Shown here piece by piece: positions 35,646-47,275 of a stretch of 64,000 bases of DNA (position 1 is its first letter; each line of letters begins with the position of its first letter). This DNA is from Cucumis sativus (Eukaryota; Streptophyta; Magnoliopsida; Cucurbitales; Cucurbitaceae). Under the pieces are notes generated by a model that was given only the letters and a program-made list of their open reading frames with translations, had not been told where the DNA came from and searched no databases. The position numbers were made by a program, and so were the translations under genes. The DNA lies in NCBI RefSeq assembly GCF_000004075.3, contig NC_026657.2, forward strand, positions 36,504,732-36,568,731, read 5' to 3'.

Positions 35646-35828
35646 ATGAAGAAGCTCGCTCCTCCACAAGAAGAAAAACTTGAATACTTCCCTACCTTGC
35701 GCCAAATGTATGAAGAGTTTGAAGAGGACAAAGCTGGAAGCTGGAATCGAATCGTTTCTGCAAATGACGAAGCTGGAATCATTACAGATTTGAAAAGTTT
35801 GAAGGGTTTGAAGAATCTTTTTCAGTGA
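35646..35828 (+). CDS. Small hypothetical ORF (60 residues)
   Basis: The frame starts MKKLAPPQEEKLEYFPTLRQ and ends KNLFQ, acidic and lysine-rich, no membrane segment or known motif. It lies just outside the Gypsy integrase relic in a slightly less AT-rich patch. It could be a piece of a retroelement, a captured gene fragment, or chance. No splice partner was found. Confidence 0.2.
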   Translation: MKKLAPPQEEKLEYFPTLRQMYEEFEEDKAGSWNRIVSANDEAGIITDLKSLKGLKNLFQ

Positions 35829-35999
35829 ACCTCTTTTTGTTCAACGTTTGAATGCTTGAAGGGTTTGAAAGATGTGAAATTCTTTCTTTCAAACCGGAGA
35901 GCACAACAGATAGTTGATACTCAACTCACTTTCCCTCTTCCATAATTGGAGAACTTTTTTTTTCATATATATACTTTTTCTATTTTATCAATTTAAATT

Positions 36000-37900
36000 T
36001 AAAATTTTTATTTATTCAAAGTAAACCTTTAACTTCGCTATTCTTTTGGCCCACAAATATAGTAAAGTAACATCAACTTCAGCCCAAACTAAAACACATC
36101 GAAGCAAATCTAGATCAGATAGAGCTCGAGGTTCTCGACGAGGTTGACTTTCCAATTCAATCGAAGCAAATTTAATTTTTTTTAATATCCTTTATTTAAT
36201 GCCATAAGTTTGTGATATTTAAAAGGGGCTTTTGCAAAAATAGCAAAGAAATTTCTAAATTTGCAAAAGTAGAAAATTTAAAAGATAGTCTTTCCAATAA
36301 CCGTCTCTGATATCATTAATTAATTATCATAATTGCCATATTTGCCATGTTCAGAAAAAAAGGTGCTATGGACTAATTTTTAATTATTTTTTTGTTATAT
36401 TTAAAAACCATTATAAAATACTAAAGTTTGAAAATTGGCATTTTTCCAATAAAAAAAAACATTTTTACAAATTTGACATTTCTTTCACACTCACTTTAAT
36501 CTCATATTTGTGGTAGTTGTTTCTATTAGAGTTCCCTACTTGTCTGTCATGCATATAGGTATTCAAAAAGTATTTTAAGAAGCGTACCCTACTTGTCATG
36601 CATATAGGTATTCAAAAGATTATGTAAGAAGCTACCACAATATACTTGATAGTGTTGAATTGTTAATAAATGTATGAGAGAAGGAAACAACAAAAATATT
36701 AGTTATAAACATATATATATATATATAGGAATCTCTAGATCTCTCAGACTTATTATCCAAAGGTTGGCCATATCAACTAGAAATCAAAAGAACAATATAA
36801 ATATATAATAATTCGGATTTGGAGATTGTGGATTGAACTGTTTTTTTTTCAGGTTTTATGGACGTACATTAGACACGCACAAGCCAAAAGAAAGAGAATA
36901 ATAACCACAATATTAAATTTTCATCTTGCATGGTGCTATTTTCATCAATATTCCCATATTTTAATTCATCCTAACTAGTTTGTTTATATGTTATCTTTTA
37001 AAATATAAAATTAATAATATAAATTATAGTAGTATTGGATTAATAATTATATTTTCATATTTTTATATAATTTTCCCCCTAATTTACAGTTATATCTCTT
37101 TATTCTTTTACTTCTATTTATAATTAATATTTCATTGTTAATTATAATTAATCGCCATGTATGTTTCAAAATTAAATTCTAGGAAATAGTGGATACAAAC
37201 TTTTTTTTTTGTTAGTCTCCTTGTTTCAAGTTTAGCTATGAATCAAAATATTTATCATTTTTAACTATTAATATTATATCTCTAAATTATAGAATATTTT
37301 TAAATTATATTATTGATGATTATTGAAAGAAGTAGAAGTTACAAAGAAAAGAAGAAAAAGAGAGTTAAGTAATATAGAGAAACATGATAAATAAATGTCT
37401 ATGTAAATAAATCAAAACATGATAGATCTCCAACACTTTGTCCTTTGCATCTTCTTCTCCTCTTAATTAATGATCTGATTTTCTAGATTCACTATTTATC
37501 TTATCTTATCTTTTCATTTTGTTTGTCTTCTTTTCTTTTCATTTCCAGATGACAATGATTTGTTGCTTCAAGGAATTAATGGAATACCATACATATTTAT
37601 ATTGAATAAATTGACAAAAAGTGTGGGTTAGAGAATTTTAAAAGGCTTCATTGAATTGATTGTCATGCCTATAAAAATATTTTCCCACTACCCATGAACT
37701 TAATTAAGGTAATAAATATTTTTCAATCAAATATTAAAACGGTTAGAGAAAAGGGGCGAAAGAGTTATCACCATTCATGGAGGTTGAATAACAAAATTAT
37801 CATAAATTAAAATAGTAAGAATACTTATAATCAAAAGGGTAAAATGGACTAAAAAAATTTATCCATATAGGAGCTTTTATATATACTATAGATATATAAA
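36000..37900. other. Intergenic region with a local duplication
   Basis: No gene is seen. At about 36530-36640 a unit of roughly 60 bases (tgtcatgcatataggtattc, then aagaagc) is repeated twice. An (AT) tract lies near 36712-36727. At 36215-36480 the words gcaaaaatagcaaag and gcaaaagtagaaaa at one side and attggcatttttccaat at the other suggest another decayed MITE. Confidence 0.45.
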
Positions 37901-37919
37901 ACAAATCATGAATAATATA

Positions 37920-38330
37920 GAAAATAAATAACAAAATGTCACACTAATATACCATCATGTATCAAATGTAAACGATATATTGATAGAAGATAGTGTACAA
38001 ATATAAAAGACCTTGAAGAAAATCGTTAGAATATTGGTACCCAATAGCCAAATCTAAATGATTATGTCTTTTATATTTAGTACACGATCTTGTAAATTTT
38101 TTTACATTTGATACATGATCATTTAGATTTGGTTACAAAATTGTGTACTCAAATATAAACGATATTGGTACAAGAACGTTAACCAAATATAAAAAATCTT
38201 GGTACACAATTTTAAACCCAGATTATTTAGATTTGGGTACGTACTAGATCGTGTATCATTTAAAAATTACGCGTGCGTGTGACCAATTAATTGGGGATTG
38301 AATGAAACATTTTGGTATTTTTCATTGTGC
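37920..38330. repeat. Degenerate aaatctaaatgatc / acacgatc repeat block
   Basis: Words for taaatgatta, gtacacgatct, gatcatttagatttggt and atataaacgat recur on both strands. The block ends with ttggtatttttcattgtgcg, nearly identical to ttggtatttttcattgtgga at 45069-45088, where the larger block of the same family ends. Confidence 0.5.
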
Positions 38331-39186
38331 GTCTGTAAATCTTTTTTATTTTCGAAATTGTTCGGTCTAGGATTTTTTTTTTTTTTTTCATTTTAATTCT
38401 GGTTTGATAACAATATCCATTTTAACAATAATAAAATACACAAAGATAGAAAGTCAAAAACCTAATGATCCGATCATTTTCAAATTCATGAATCACAACA
38501 TTAATGAGAGCTAGAATCATGTTCAAAGTATTCTAAATAATAAATTGACCAGCTATCTGGTTGTTTAATTGTAGTTTGTTAATTATGTACAACTTCTTAT
38601 ATTTTCAATACAAAATACTATCGTGCAAAAGTTGAACTTACCTTTTTTGTGGTAGAACCTGTTCCAATTTTTCAACTAGAGTTTATACTTTTCCAGTTTT
38701 GTATTTTAAAATAAAAATTTTGAATTTTCATTGCACTCAGATTTATTGCACAAAATTAAGTGTTTTAAATGGGTCATACTTTGTTGAATCACAAAATGGT
38801 AATCTTACTCCAAACTAAAATATTTCTAAAAACAAGTAAAAATTTTGAGTAAACAATTGGGATCAGATAATTGAGTGGAATTAATACAAATATCTGGAGC
38901 CCATAATAGACCAAAGTATATTTCTCTAAATAATAATATTGTGCATTTTACAAAATTTATAAAGTTTATATGAGTAATTGAAATAATTAAATTGTGAAAA
39001 GATAAGGTGCAATGTTCAAGTCGTTGGCTTATGCAATGATGTGAAAAGGAAGACTTACTAAACTACTTATCATTGTCCTTTTATTTGTGGTTGACGTGAA
39101 ATTGTCATCCATCACAAAATCTTAAAAAGGAATCCAAAACCAATTACCTTTATTAGAGAAAACAACGAATTTTATAATCTCCAAAA

Positions 39187-42101
39187 ATGGTGGAGTTTCA
39201 ATTCCCCTTCTTTAACCCAAAATCCATCACCATGCTCGTCTTTTTGTTTTTCATTTCATGCTACTACCTGTGGCAGAAGTGGCAACAGTACAAATCTACT
39301 GAACCGAAACAAGCTCCAGCACCGCCGGGAGCATGGCCGATTATAGGCCACCTCCATATGCTCCACAATGTGAAGCTCCCCCATCATGCTCTTGGAGCCA
39401 TGGCCGATAAATATGGGCCCCTCTTCCGGCTGCAGCTGGGGTCACGGTCGGCTTTGGTGGTGAGCAGCTGGGAAATGGCCAAGGAAAGCATGTGTGTTAA
39501 CGACGCTGCTGCCGCCTCCCGGCCTGGCGTCTCCGGTACCAAACATTTTTCCTATGACTTCGCAGCATTCGGGTTAGCTCCTTACAGTCCTTACTGGAGG
39601 GAGATTCGTAAGGTTACTCACATGGAGCTCCTCTCTAATCCACGCGTTGATCAGGTTTTAACACTACAAATTATGCAAAATTTTATCTTCATGACACTCA
39701 TCATATACCATATGTCCAAAGGTCCATGGATTATCACCAAAGAATCTATAAGACACAGTGCTTGACTTCCAAAAAGTTAATGTTGATTGATTTGATAAAA
39801 GTGAAAGGTAAACTATTGTAAATGATAAATTAGTAAAAGTATTTACAAAATACTGCAATTTTTTTTTTATTGTATTTATATTGTAGAAACAATTTTTGAT
39901 GATTTTTATCAAACCAATAATAATTAGATTTTAACATGTAAAACCATAATTATGATTTTTTTCTAAACTAACATATAAAAACAATCTTTGTAATTTAACC
40001 TTGTTATAACTTGAGGTACAAAAATTTATATTTTCATTTTTTGAATACCAAACTGAGTACTCCCATGCCTTCAGATTTGAAAAATAATTATGATAGGTCC
40101 ACAGTTACATTTCGAGTTTTGGACCATTTTTGTGTTGATATTTGTAGTTTTTAGAAAAAGTTATATTTATATTTTATTTTTTAATTTAAAGATGCATTAA
40201 AATAAGAAATCTATACTCATACAAGAAAAAGTGTTTGATTAGGGTGTATTTAAAATGTTCTTACTAATATTACAAAACGACACAGTTTAAGAACACCATG
40301 TTTGGTGAGGTGAAGACATCATTAAGAGAGCTGCACGAAACATGGGCAGCACAGAAGGATGGATCGGGTCAGGTTGAAGTGGAGATGAAGCGTTGGTTTG
40401 GGGATGTGATAGTGAATATGCTTCTGAAGATCATCATCGGAAAACGATGTGTCGGTCCAAACGCCGAGGGAGGTGAAAAACAAGCTAAAGATTTTCAGTT
40501 GGCAATTAGGGACTCATTCCATTTGATGGGTCAGGGGTTGTTGAGAGATTATATTCCTCTGATTGGCCGGCTCGGATTTAATGGACAAGTGAAGGTGATG
40601 GAGAACATAGCCACACGATTCGACATGGTTCTAAGGGAATGGCTGGATGAACACAAACTTAATAGAACTTCTTCATGTTGTGGTAGAAAAGATGGAGATT
40701 TTATGGATGCTCTTGTTTCTCTATATGATGGCAAAGAGATTGAAGGTTACTATGATGGTGATACCATCATCAAAGCCACAACCCTCGTAAGTCTATCCTT
40801 CTTATTTTTCAAATTTTACTTCTAAACTTTGAGATCGGGGAGTTATTGATCATTTTTTAAAATTTATTATCAAGAATAAATGAACAATTATTTCTAAGTA
40901 AATGGAGAAAGATTGCTGAAAGCGAAAAGAAGGAAAAATTAATTATGTTAAGGACTATTATTTATTTGATTCAAACAATTTTTTTTCTCTATAATATGCC
41001 TGTTTAATATAATTATTGCTTGTTTGATATTCTATAAGTTTAAATAACCGTTTTGAAATTTTATTGGTACAATCAACTTTTTTTTCTTTACTTTTTCTTT
41101 TTAAATTTTCTTAAAGTTTTAAAGTAACTTGAAATAAAACTTGTTTTCATTTAAAACTGATAATTGACATAGAGTTTAAGTGTTTTTTTGTAATACTTTT
41201 GTTTAAGACAATATTTTGGAAACTTTTGAAAGTTGCATAATTAAAACAAGCTTTAAAAGAAAAAAAAAAAAAAGTAAAAGGGCATTCTTTATATAATATA
41301 ACTTCTTTCAACATCAACATTAATACATATCCAAACAATACATGTTAAACTTTAGATATGCAATAAAATTTACTGTAACCCATCACTTAAATTTTTCGTT
41401 TAACGATAGATTTATCTAAGATTAAACTAAAAAATATTATTCGATAAAAATTTAGTCGTACGTATGTGCAGAATATGGTAGCCGGTGGAACTGAAAGCAC
41501 GACAGTAACTCTAACATGGGCGATGTCATTGTTAATAAATAACCCACACGTCCTCGAAAGGGCACAGCAAGAGCTCGACACGGTGGTTGGCCGAGACAGA
41601 CAACTGAAGGAGTCGGACATACCAAATCTTGTTTATTTAAAGTCCATAATCAAAGAGACTATGCGAATGTATCCAGCAGGGCCTTTATTAGGACCACGTG
41701 AGTTCTACAAGGACTGCATTGTAGCTGGCTACTTTGTCCCCAAAGGCACCCAATTGATCCCAAACATTTGGAAGATCCAAACAGATCCACGTGTATGGCC
41801 TGACCCGTTCGAGTTCAAGCCAGAGCGGTTCTTGACAACCCATAAGAATGTGGATTTGAAAGGGAATAATTTTGAGTTGATTCCATTTGGGAGTGGAAGG
41901 AGAGGTTGCCCTGGACTTGCTTTTGGACTTCAAATGGTGCATTTTGCTTTGGCTGGGTTTTTACATTCCTTTGATGTCAAAAACCCAACCAAAGAACCTA
42001 TTGATATGTCAGAGAATTTTGGAATGGCTAATGAGAAAGTTGTTCCTCTGAATGTTTCGGTCACGTCACGGTTACCTTCTCATCTTTACACAATAAATTA
42101 A
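39187..42101 (+). CDS. Cytochrome P450, CYP82 family, three exons (P450-3)
   Basis: Exons 39187-39654, 40286-40786 and 41472-42101, both introns in phase 0, 532 residues. The first intron follows NPRVDQ and is absent from P450-1, -2, -5 and -6. The second is the intron common to all six. N-terminal anchor (FLFFISCYYLWQ), hinge PPGAWPIIGHL, I-helix AGGTEST (Glu331 in the acid position, Ser after it), ETMR at 385-388, PERF at 440-443, heme loop [10 protein letters not shown] with Cys469. All residues needed for a working P450 are present. The expected role is an ER-bound monooxygenase of specialised metabolism; no substrate can be assigned. A Copia LTR-like sequence begins within about 100 bases of its stop codon, so the transcript's 3' end may lie in element-derived DNA. 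P450-4 is its closest relative. Confidence 0.93.
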
Positions 42102-42179
42102 TCAAGCTCTTCTCATGGTGAATTTTATATCGCCACTTCCTTTTATTTAACGTGTAATGTTTATCAGTTTATCTTAAAT

Positions 42180-43060
42180 ATATTGTTGCCACACAACAAA
42201 GGCTACATTTTGTGGTATACCGCTTAAGGGTCCTTTTATCCATATATATTATTAGAAATAATGTTATTAAAAGTTAGTAAGTCTTCATCTTATTGAGTTA
42301 TAACTAATTAGTTCCTTTTCTTGTTACATATACCACTCTTTGTTGATGAATAAAAGATTGAGTGAAAGTATTTTTCCAAACTCTGTTTAATATGGTATCA
42401 GACCATTTTCTTTTCTCTTAAACTTTACTTTCATCTTCTTCCGTCGGCCATCTTCGTTATAATGACAACTTTGATCATCAATCCTGCACAGAACATGCCG
42501 AAAACCCAAGAAAATCCTAATTCCAGTCAATTTGATGCCTCTACCCAAACTTCGTCCGATCAAAATCAATTTGAATCCTTACTTCTTGCATCACAATGAT
42601 AACACAAATCTAGTGTTAGCTACAGAGTAATTGACCGAAGAGAATTATGTTTCTTGGACGCGAGCAATGACTATTGGCCTCTCAGTGAAGAATAAAATTG
42701 GTTTTATTGAAGGAACCATTACCTGTCCAACCGGTGATCACCTTCCAACTTGGATCCAGAAATAACAACATTGTTATTTCTTTGATACTAAACTCAGTCT
42801 CAAGATCCATCTCATCAAGCATTCTGTTCTCATATTCTGCAAGAACCATTTGGCCGGTTCATCTCAAGTAAAGATTTTAGAAGAAAAATGCACAAAAGGA
42901 TATTCCAATAGAAGCAAGCTCTTACAACTTTAGCACAAAACCAAGATTCCATTGGTATATATTTTACTAAATTAAAGACTCTCATTGATGAATTAAATAC
43001 ATATAGACCAGTCTGCACTTATGGAGCTTGCAATTGTGATGGTGTATGAGAAATGAGATA
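42180..43060 (+). pseudogene. Copia-type LTR end, primer-binding site and gag relic
   Basis: An LTR-like end (about 42180-42390) is followed by TGGTATCAGACC at 42393-42404, close to the initiator-tRNA-Met primer-binding site TGGTATCAGAGC. Then comes a gag frame beginning MTTLIINPAQNMPKTQEN at 42461, later LTEENYVSWTRAMTIGLSVK (about 42630-42690), FTKLKTLIDELNTY (about 42960-43005) and CTYGACNCDG (about 43015). Stops and a frameshift break it, and no protease or pol follows. It is a 5' fragment of a Copia element in the same orientation as P450-3. Confidence 0.8.
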
Positions 43061-43930
43061 TTTCCTTCATATTAGTTTTTTCCTGATCGAAACAGGCCAT
43101 GATTATTTCATTTCATTTTTTAACACTAATTGCATTTGAATTTATAATTTGAGACGAAGTTCATTTCATTTTGGCTTATTTTTTTTTGGTCGTATCTCCA
43201 TTAAAAATATGGAGACTAAATTTAGACATTCATTATTTTGAAAAATTACAATAGAAAAGTTTTTTAAATTAACTTTTCTATGGTAGTAGTTTTAACTTTT
43301 AAATCATACATGGTTAAAGTAATACTCAAGTGTGAAGTAAATTAGGTATAGGGATTCACACACACCAATAATAAATAGAAGATTTTTAAAATAATTAAAA
43401 GATCAGCTATAGATATATATATCTTCCATAAAAATAGGTAGTGTCATGTGGCTATGAATTATGGTTTATATTGAGTTTATTTTTCTTGTCAATTAGACTT
43501 TTCTAAGAGTGGGATTAGTTTGTCTTATTCTATGCTATTGAAAAACTTTGTATTTTCAAACTATCCACAAAAATCTCTAACAATAATTCTTTCCATTCTC
43601 ACAATACTCGTATGTAGTTCACCATATATGCATAAATTTATGGTCATGACATCAAGTCACCCATTCAAACGATTGAAAACAATCCACTATAAGTTGTAAA
43701 AGTGATAGAACATGCACCTAGTAAGGATTTATTAGTGGTAGCTAGAGCCTGTTACCCATAAAAATCTATAGACAAGTTTATCATTTGTAGATTTATTATA
43801 TATTTTTTTAATGTTGATTATACATTTAATGGCTATCTCTTTGCAAGTAATATCCTTTCCAATTATCCCTATGTTAACATTAACATTATAATGTTGTGTG
43901 GGTTTTGTTTGATGATATATGGAGAGGTAG
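43060..43930. other. Unassigned intergenic DNA
   Basis: AT-rich, no gene or clear repeat seen. Confidence 0.4.
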
Positions 43931-43934
43931 GAGA

Positions 43935-45155
43935 ATAAAGGAAAATTTTCGCAAATAGAACAAACCGGCAAAATATTAACAGTTCGTGTAACAAAATGAA
44001 AAAGCTTATGAAACTAACAATTTTGTTTAAATTCTAGGTTTGTCTTCCTTATCATTGTCTTTCTTCTCTTCCCTACTGCGATTTTTTTCTTTTTCTCTTT
44101 TACGACTTTTTTTCTTTCCATCGTCTACTCTTCTTTTGCATTTTTTTTAAAATATTTCTGTTTGCTCTTCCTTTTCATATTTTTTCTTCTGCAATTTTTC
44201 TTTTCTTTACATCATCTTTTTCTCGCCTGCAATTTTTTTTCAAACTGTTATTTAGTTGTTTTTTTCCCTTTCCATTATCCTTTTTTTTTTCTTTCAATTT
44301 TTTTTAAAACTTTGGTTGTTTAAGATTGTGTGCCAAATATAAAAGATCGTGAAAAAAATCGTTCGAATATTAGATTGCCAAATGTAAACGATCATGTACC
44401 AAAGATAGTCAAATCTAAATGTTCGTTTCTAAAATCCAAACGATCGTTTACCAAATATAAATGACTGTATATCACATCCAAACGATCGTGTACCAAAAAA
44501 TTTTGAAAAAATATCATTGAGATTTGGCTACTCAAATTTAAACAATCAAATTTAAATGAAAAATCTAAATGATCGTGTGCCAAAGAATCTTGAAAAAAAC
44601 ATTGAGATTTGGCTACCCAAATTTAAAAGATCAAATCTAAAAGATCATGTGTCAAATCTAAACTATCGTATACCAAAGAATTTTGAAAAACATCATTGAG
44701 ATGTGGTTAAATCTAAACATTCGTATGTCAAATCTAAACAATAATGTACCAAATAATCTTGAAAAAATAGTTGAGATTTGGCTACCCAAATTTAAATGAA
44801 GAAATCTAAACGATTGTGTGACAAATCTAAATTATCATGTACTAAAGATTCTTGCAAAAAATGGTTGAGATTTGGCTATACCTAAATTTAAACGATAAAA
44901 TCTAAATGGTTGTGTTTCAAATCTAAACGACCGTGTTCCAAATCTAAACGATCACGTACCAGTACCAAAGAATCTTTAAAAAAATTGTTGAGATTTGACA
45001 ACCCAAATTTAAAAGATCAAATCTAAAAGATCGTGTGCCAAATCTAATCGCGGGGCATTTTTGGTATTTTTCATTGTGGACCTGAGGACTTTTTCCGTTT
45101 TCAAAATTATTTTACACGGTGTAAATATTTTGTTACTTTCTTATATTTTTTGAAG
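43935..45155. mobile_element. Possible MULE-like non-autonomous element with an internal aaatctaaacgatcgtgt repeat array
   Basis: The ends are loosely inverse: left ttcgcaaatagaacaaaccg followed by gcaaaatattaaca, right tgtaaatattttgttactt followed by tattttttgaa. Inside, 44030-44320 is a pyrimidine-rich tract, and 44330-45060 holds words like aaatctaaacgatcgtgtac, accaaagaatcttgaaaaa and ttgagatttggctaccca. The last one recurs at about 44516, 44601, 44696, 44772, 44864 and 44986, so the higher-order spacing is 75-120 bases and irregular. No transposase. A shorter relative lies at 37.92-38.33 kb. Confidence 0.45.
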
Positions 45156-45299
45156 GACCACCCCAATAAAACCAAACCTCTACCTTTCAAATTAACAATA
45201 GAATAAAAATATGTGTTTAATTTCATCCATATTATTTTTTACTTTTTTATTTTAATATATTTTCAATTTGTAATCATATTTTTTCAATTTCACATTCTG

Positions 45300-45850
45300 T
45301 CTAAACATAACTCAGTGCAAGACAACTTGAACACTGTGGCAAGCATTTGGTTGGTGTTCGTCAAGAAAAAGCCCATGCCAACGCGCCATGATAGTACAAT
45401 ATCACTTGCATATGACCCAGTAAAAATCTTCATCATGTGGTAAGAGAAAATTCCTCAAACCCTTGTTGCAGACCAAACCAACCAAATCAACCCAACCAGT
45501 ACAGAAGGTTCAAACAAGAAAACTTTTAAAGGCTCCATCTCTGACCCAGTTGTGTTCACAAATGACGTGTTTAAGGATTATGAGGAGGTGGCACCAATTT
45601 CTATTGTGTCACCAAGAAAAGAAAACCTAGAGAAGGCTGTTAATGACCAACTCCAAAGGGAGAAGAAAACGTTCCCTTGAGTTTGATGGCGAGACAAGAC
45701 TCCCCTCATCTCCAAAACCAACTACAGAAGCCTCCACGTGAATAGATAAGCTGAAGGAGGCGGTGAGGGAAGATCAGGAAGGAGTTGACGAGGATTATGT
45801 CTTTAATTTTCTTGATCATTATGTGTAAATCAATAGAAAAAGGATTTGAA
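45300..45850 (+). pseudogene. Decayed coding-like sequence, unidentified
   Basis: Less AT-rich than its flanks. Frames give protein-like runs such as DPVVFTNDVFKDYEEVAPIS (about 45550-45610), a following SPRKENLEKAVNDQ, and later REDQEGVDEDYVFNFLDHY, broken by stops and frame changes. It may be the remains of a transposon-borne protein (possibly of the plant mobile domain kind), but I do not recognise it with confidence. Confidence 0.3.
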
Positions 45851-47190
45851 GACGTAATTAAGTGCCAAAGTAATCTTCAAGAGATGCAGTTGTGGAGTTA
45901 GAAACAATTATGTGATTTAGAAGTCAAATGTGACAACACAAATGCGATCAACTTAAGGGGGAAGTGAATGAGCTCAAAACACATATCAATATTAAATAAA
46001 AAGAAACTTACAAATTTAGAACGATTATACTTTTTCTTTAAATTGAGAATGATTCTTTCTTTTGGATATTAATCCAAACCACGAAAATTACATATATATA
46101 TATATATGAGAACTTTATTATAACTTATTAGAAAAACAAAACGATTTAGTTCAGTACAATTAACCTCTCTTTTGGTATGACAATTTGCCTTTGTTTTGGT
46201 TCTTTATCTTCCAATCAGTGACAAAAACTAAGAGTAAACTAACGTATTAGAATATATAGATAAAATCTCTACCAAAAAAACATATAAATTCAATAGAATA
46301 AACACAAACCACATAATTTTCACGGATTATAATTCAGTACAAAATTACACAAAACGATTTCATCTAAATTTTTTTTAATAGGAAAGGAGAAAATAATAGA
46401 TTAAGAACGAACAACACAAAAGAACGAATAATAAAGTGAAGATTTGTGGAAATGGTTTCTGTGAACAATAAAAAGAAGGATTAACGCCATTGATTGGTAG
46501 GCTGGTGCGCACAGCAGACAGACAGTTGCTGTTGATTGGTGGGTAAGCTAGGTCACTAGATCGTGGGTTGAAGACATGACCGAACTCTTTTTAAAGAAGG
46601 ATGTGGGTTCTCAACGCTCGTTCTTCCAAAACAACAATATTTTACTTAAATATTTTTAGAACTAACCACGTTATTTAAATAGAACATTGTTCGTGGGATA
46701 TATGACTTAAAAGAACAATTTTTTTAAAGGAACGTTGTTTAAAATAATAAAACAAATTAAAATATTTACAACTTATAACAAAATTTTGAATTCTATCAAT
46801 TTATCACTTTATGACTATATGTGATAAATTTATTATAGGTTGTACAATTATTATTTTGTAAAATTCTCCCTCTTTAAATCTCTTCTAGAAGATCATAAAA
46901 CAGTGTGGACTTCAATTGACTAAAGTTGCGTAGAGTTGTGTAAGTGACCCAAAATATGTTGGAGAGAAAGGACGTAGCAGCAAAATTTAGGGTAAAAATT
47001 ATCAAAGAACACAATCATGGAATCAATTGTGAAACACACTCATACACCTAACTTCCGAGCTGATTTTCTTCCACATGTACGAATTTTTCGACCTCGTTGT
47101 TTAAATGTTATATGACAGCAAAGCCTCTCCAAATTATAATAATATATATCTTGATTTTTTGTGGTACACATTTACTTGTCACTGTTCATA
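45851..47190. other. Intergenic region before P450-4
   Basis: No gene is seen. It contains an (AT) tract near 46090, a palindromic AT-rich MITE-like copy at about 46738-46870 (aacaaattaaaatatttaca, then ttttgaattctatcaat), and otherwise unassigned DNA. Confidence 0.4.
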
Positions 47191-47198
47191 TCGAGCCC

Positions 47199-47206
47199 TA
47201 TAAAAA
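47199..47206 (+). promoter_or_regulatory. TATA box of P450-4
   Basis: TATAAAAA lies 77 bases before the chosen ATG at 47276, followed by a CA-rich leader (cttacaaccaaatcctcatc). This is a good plant core-promoter layout, but no transcript data. Confidence 0.55.
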
Positions 47207-47275
47207 AAGAATCTCAATAACTTGTTCACTTACAACCAAATCCTCATCACCAACAAATTAATTTCCATAGTAAAA

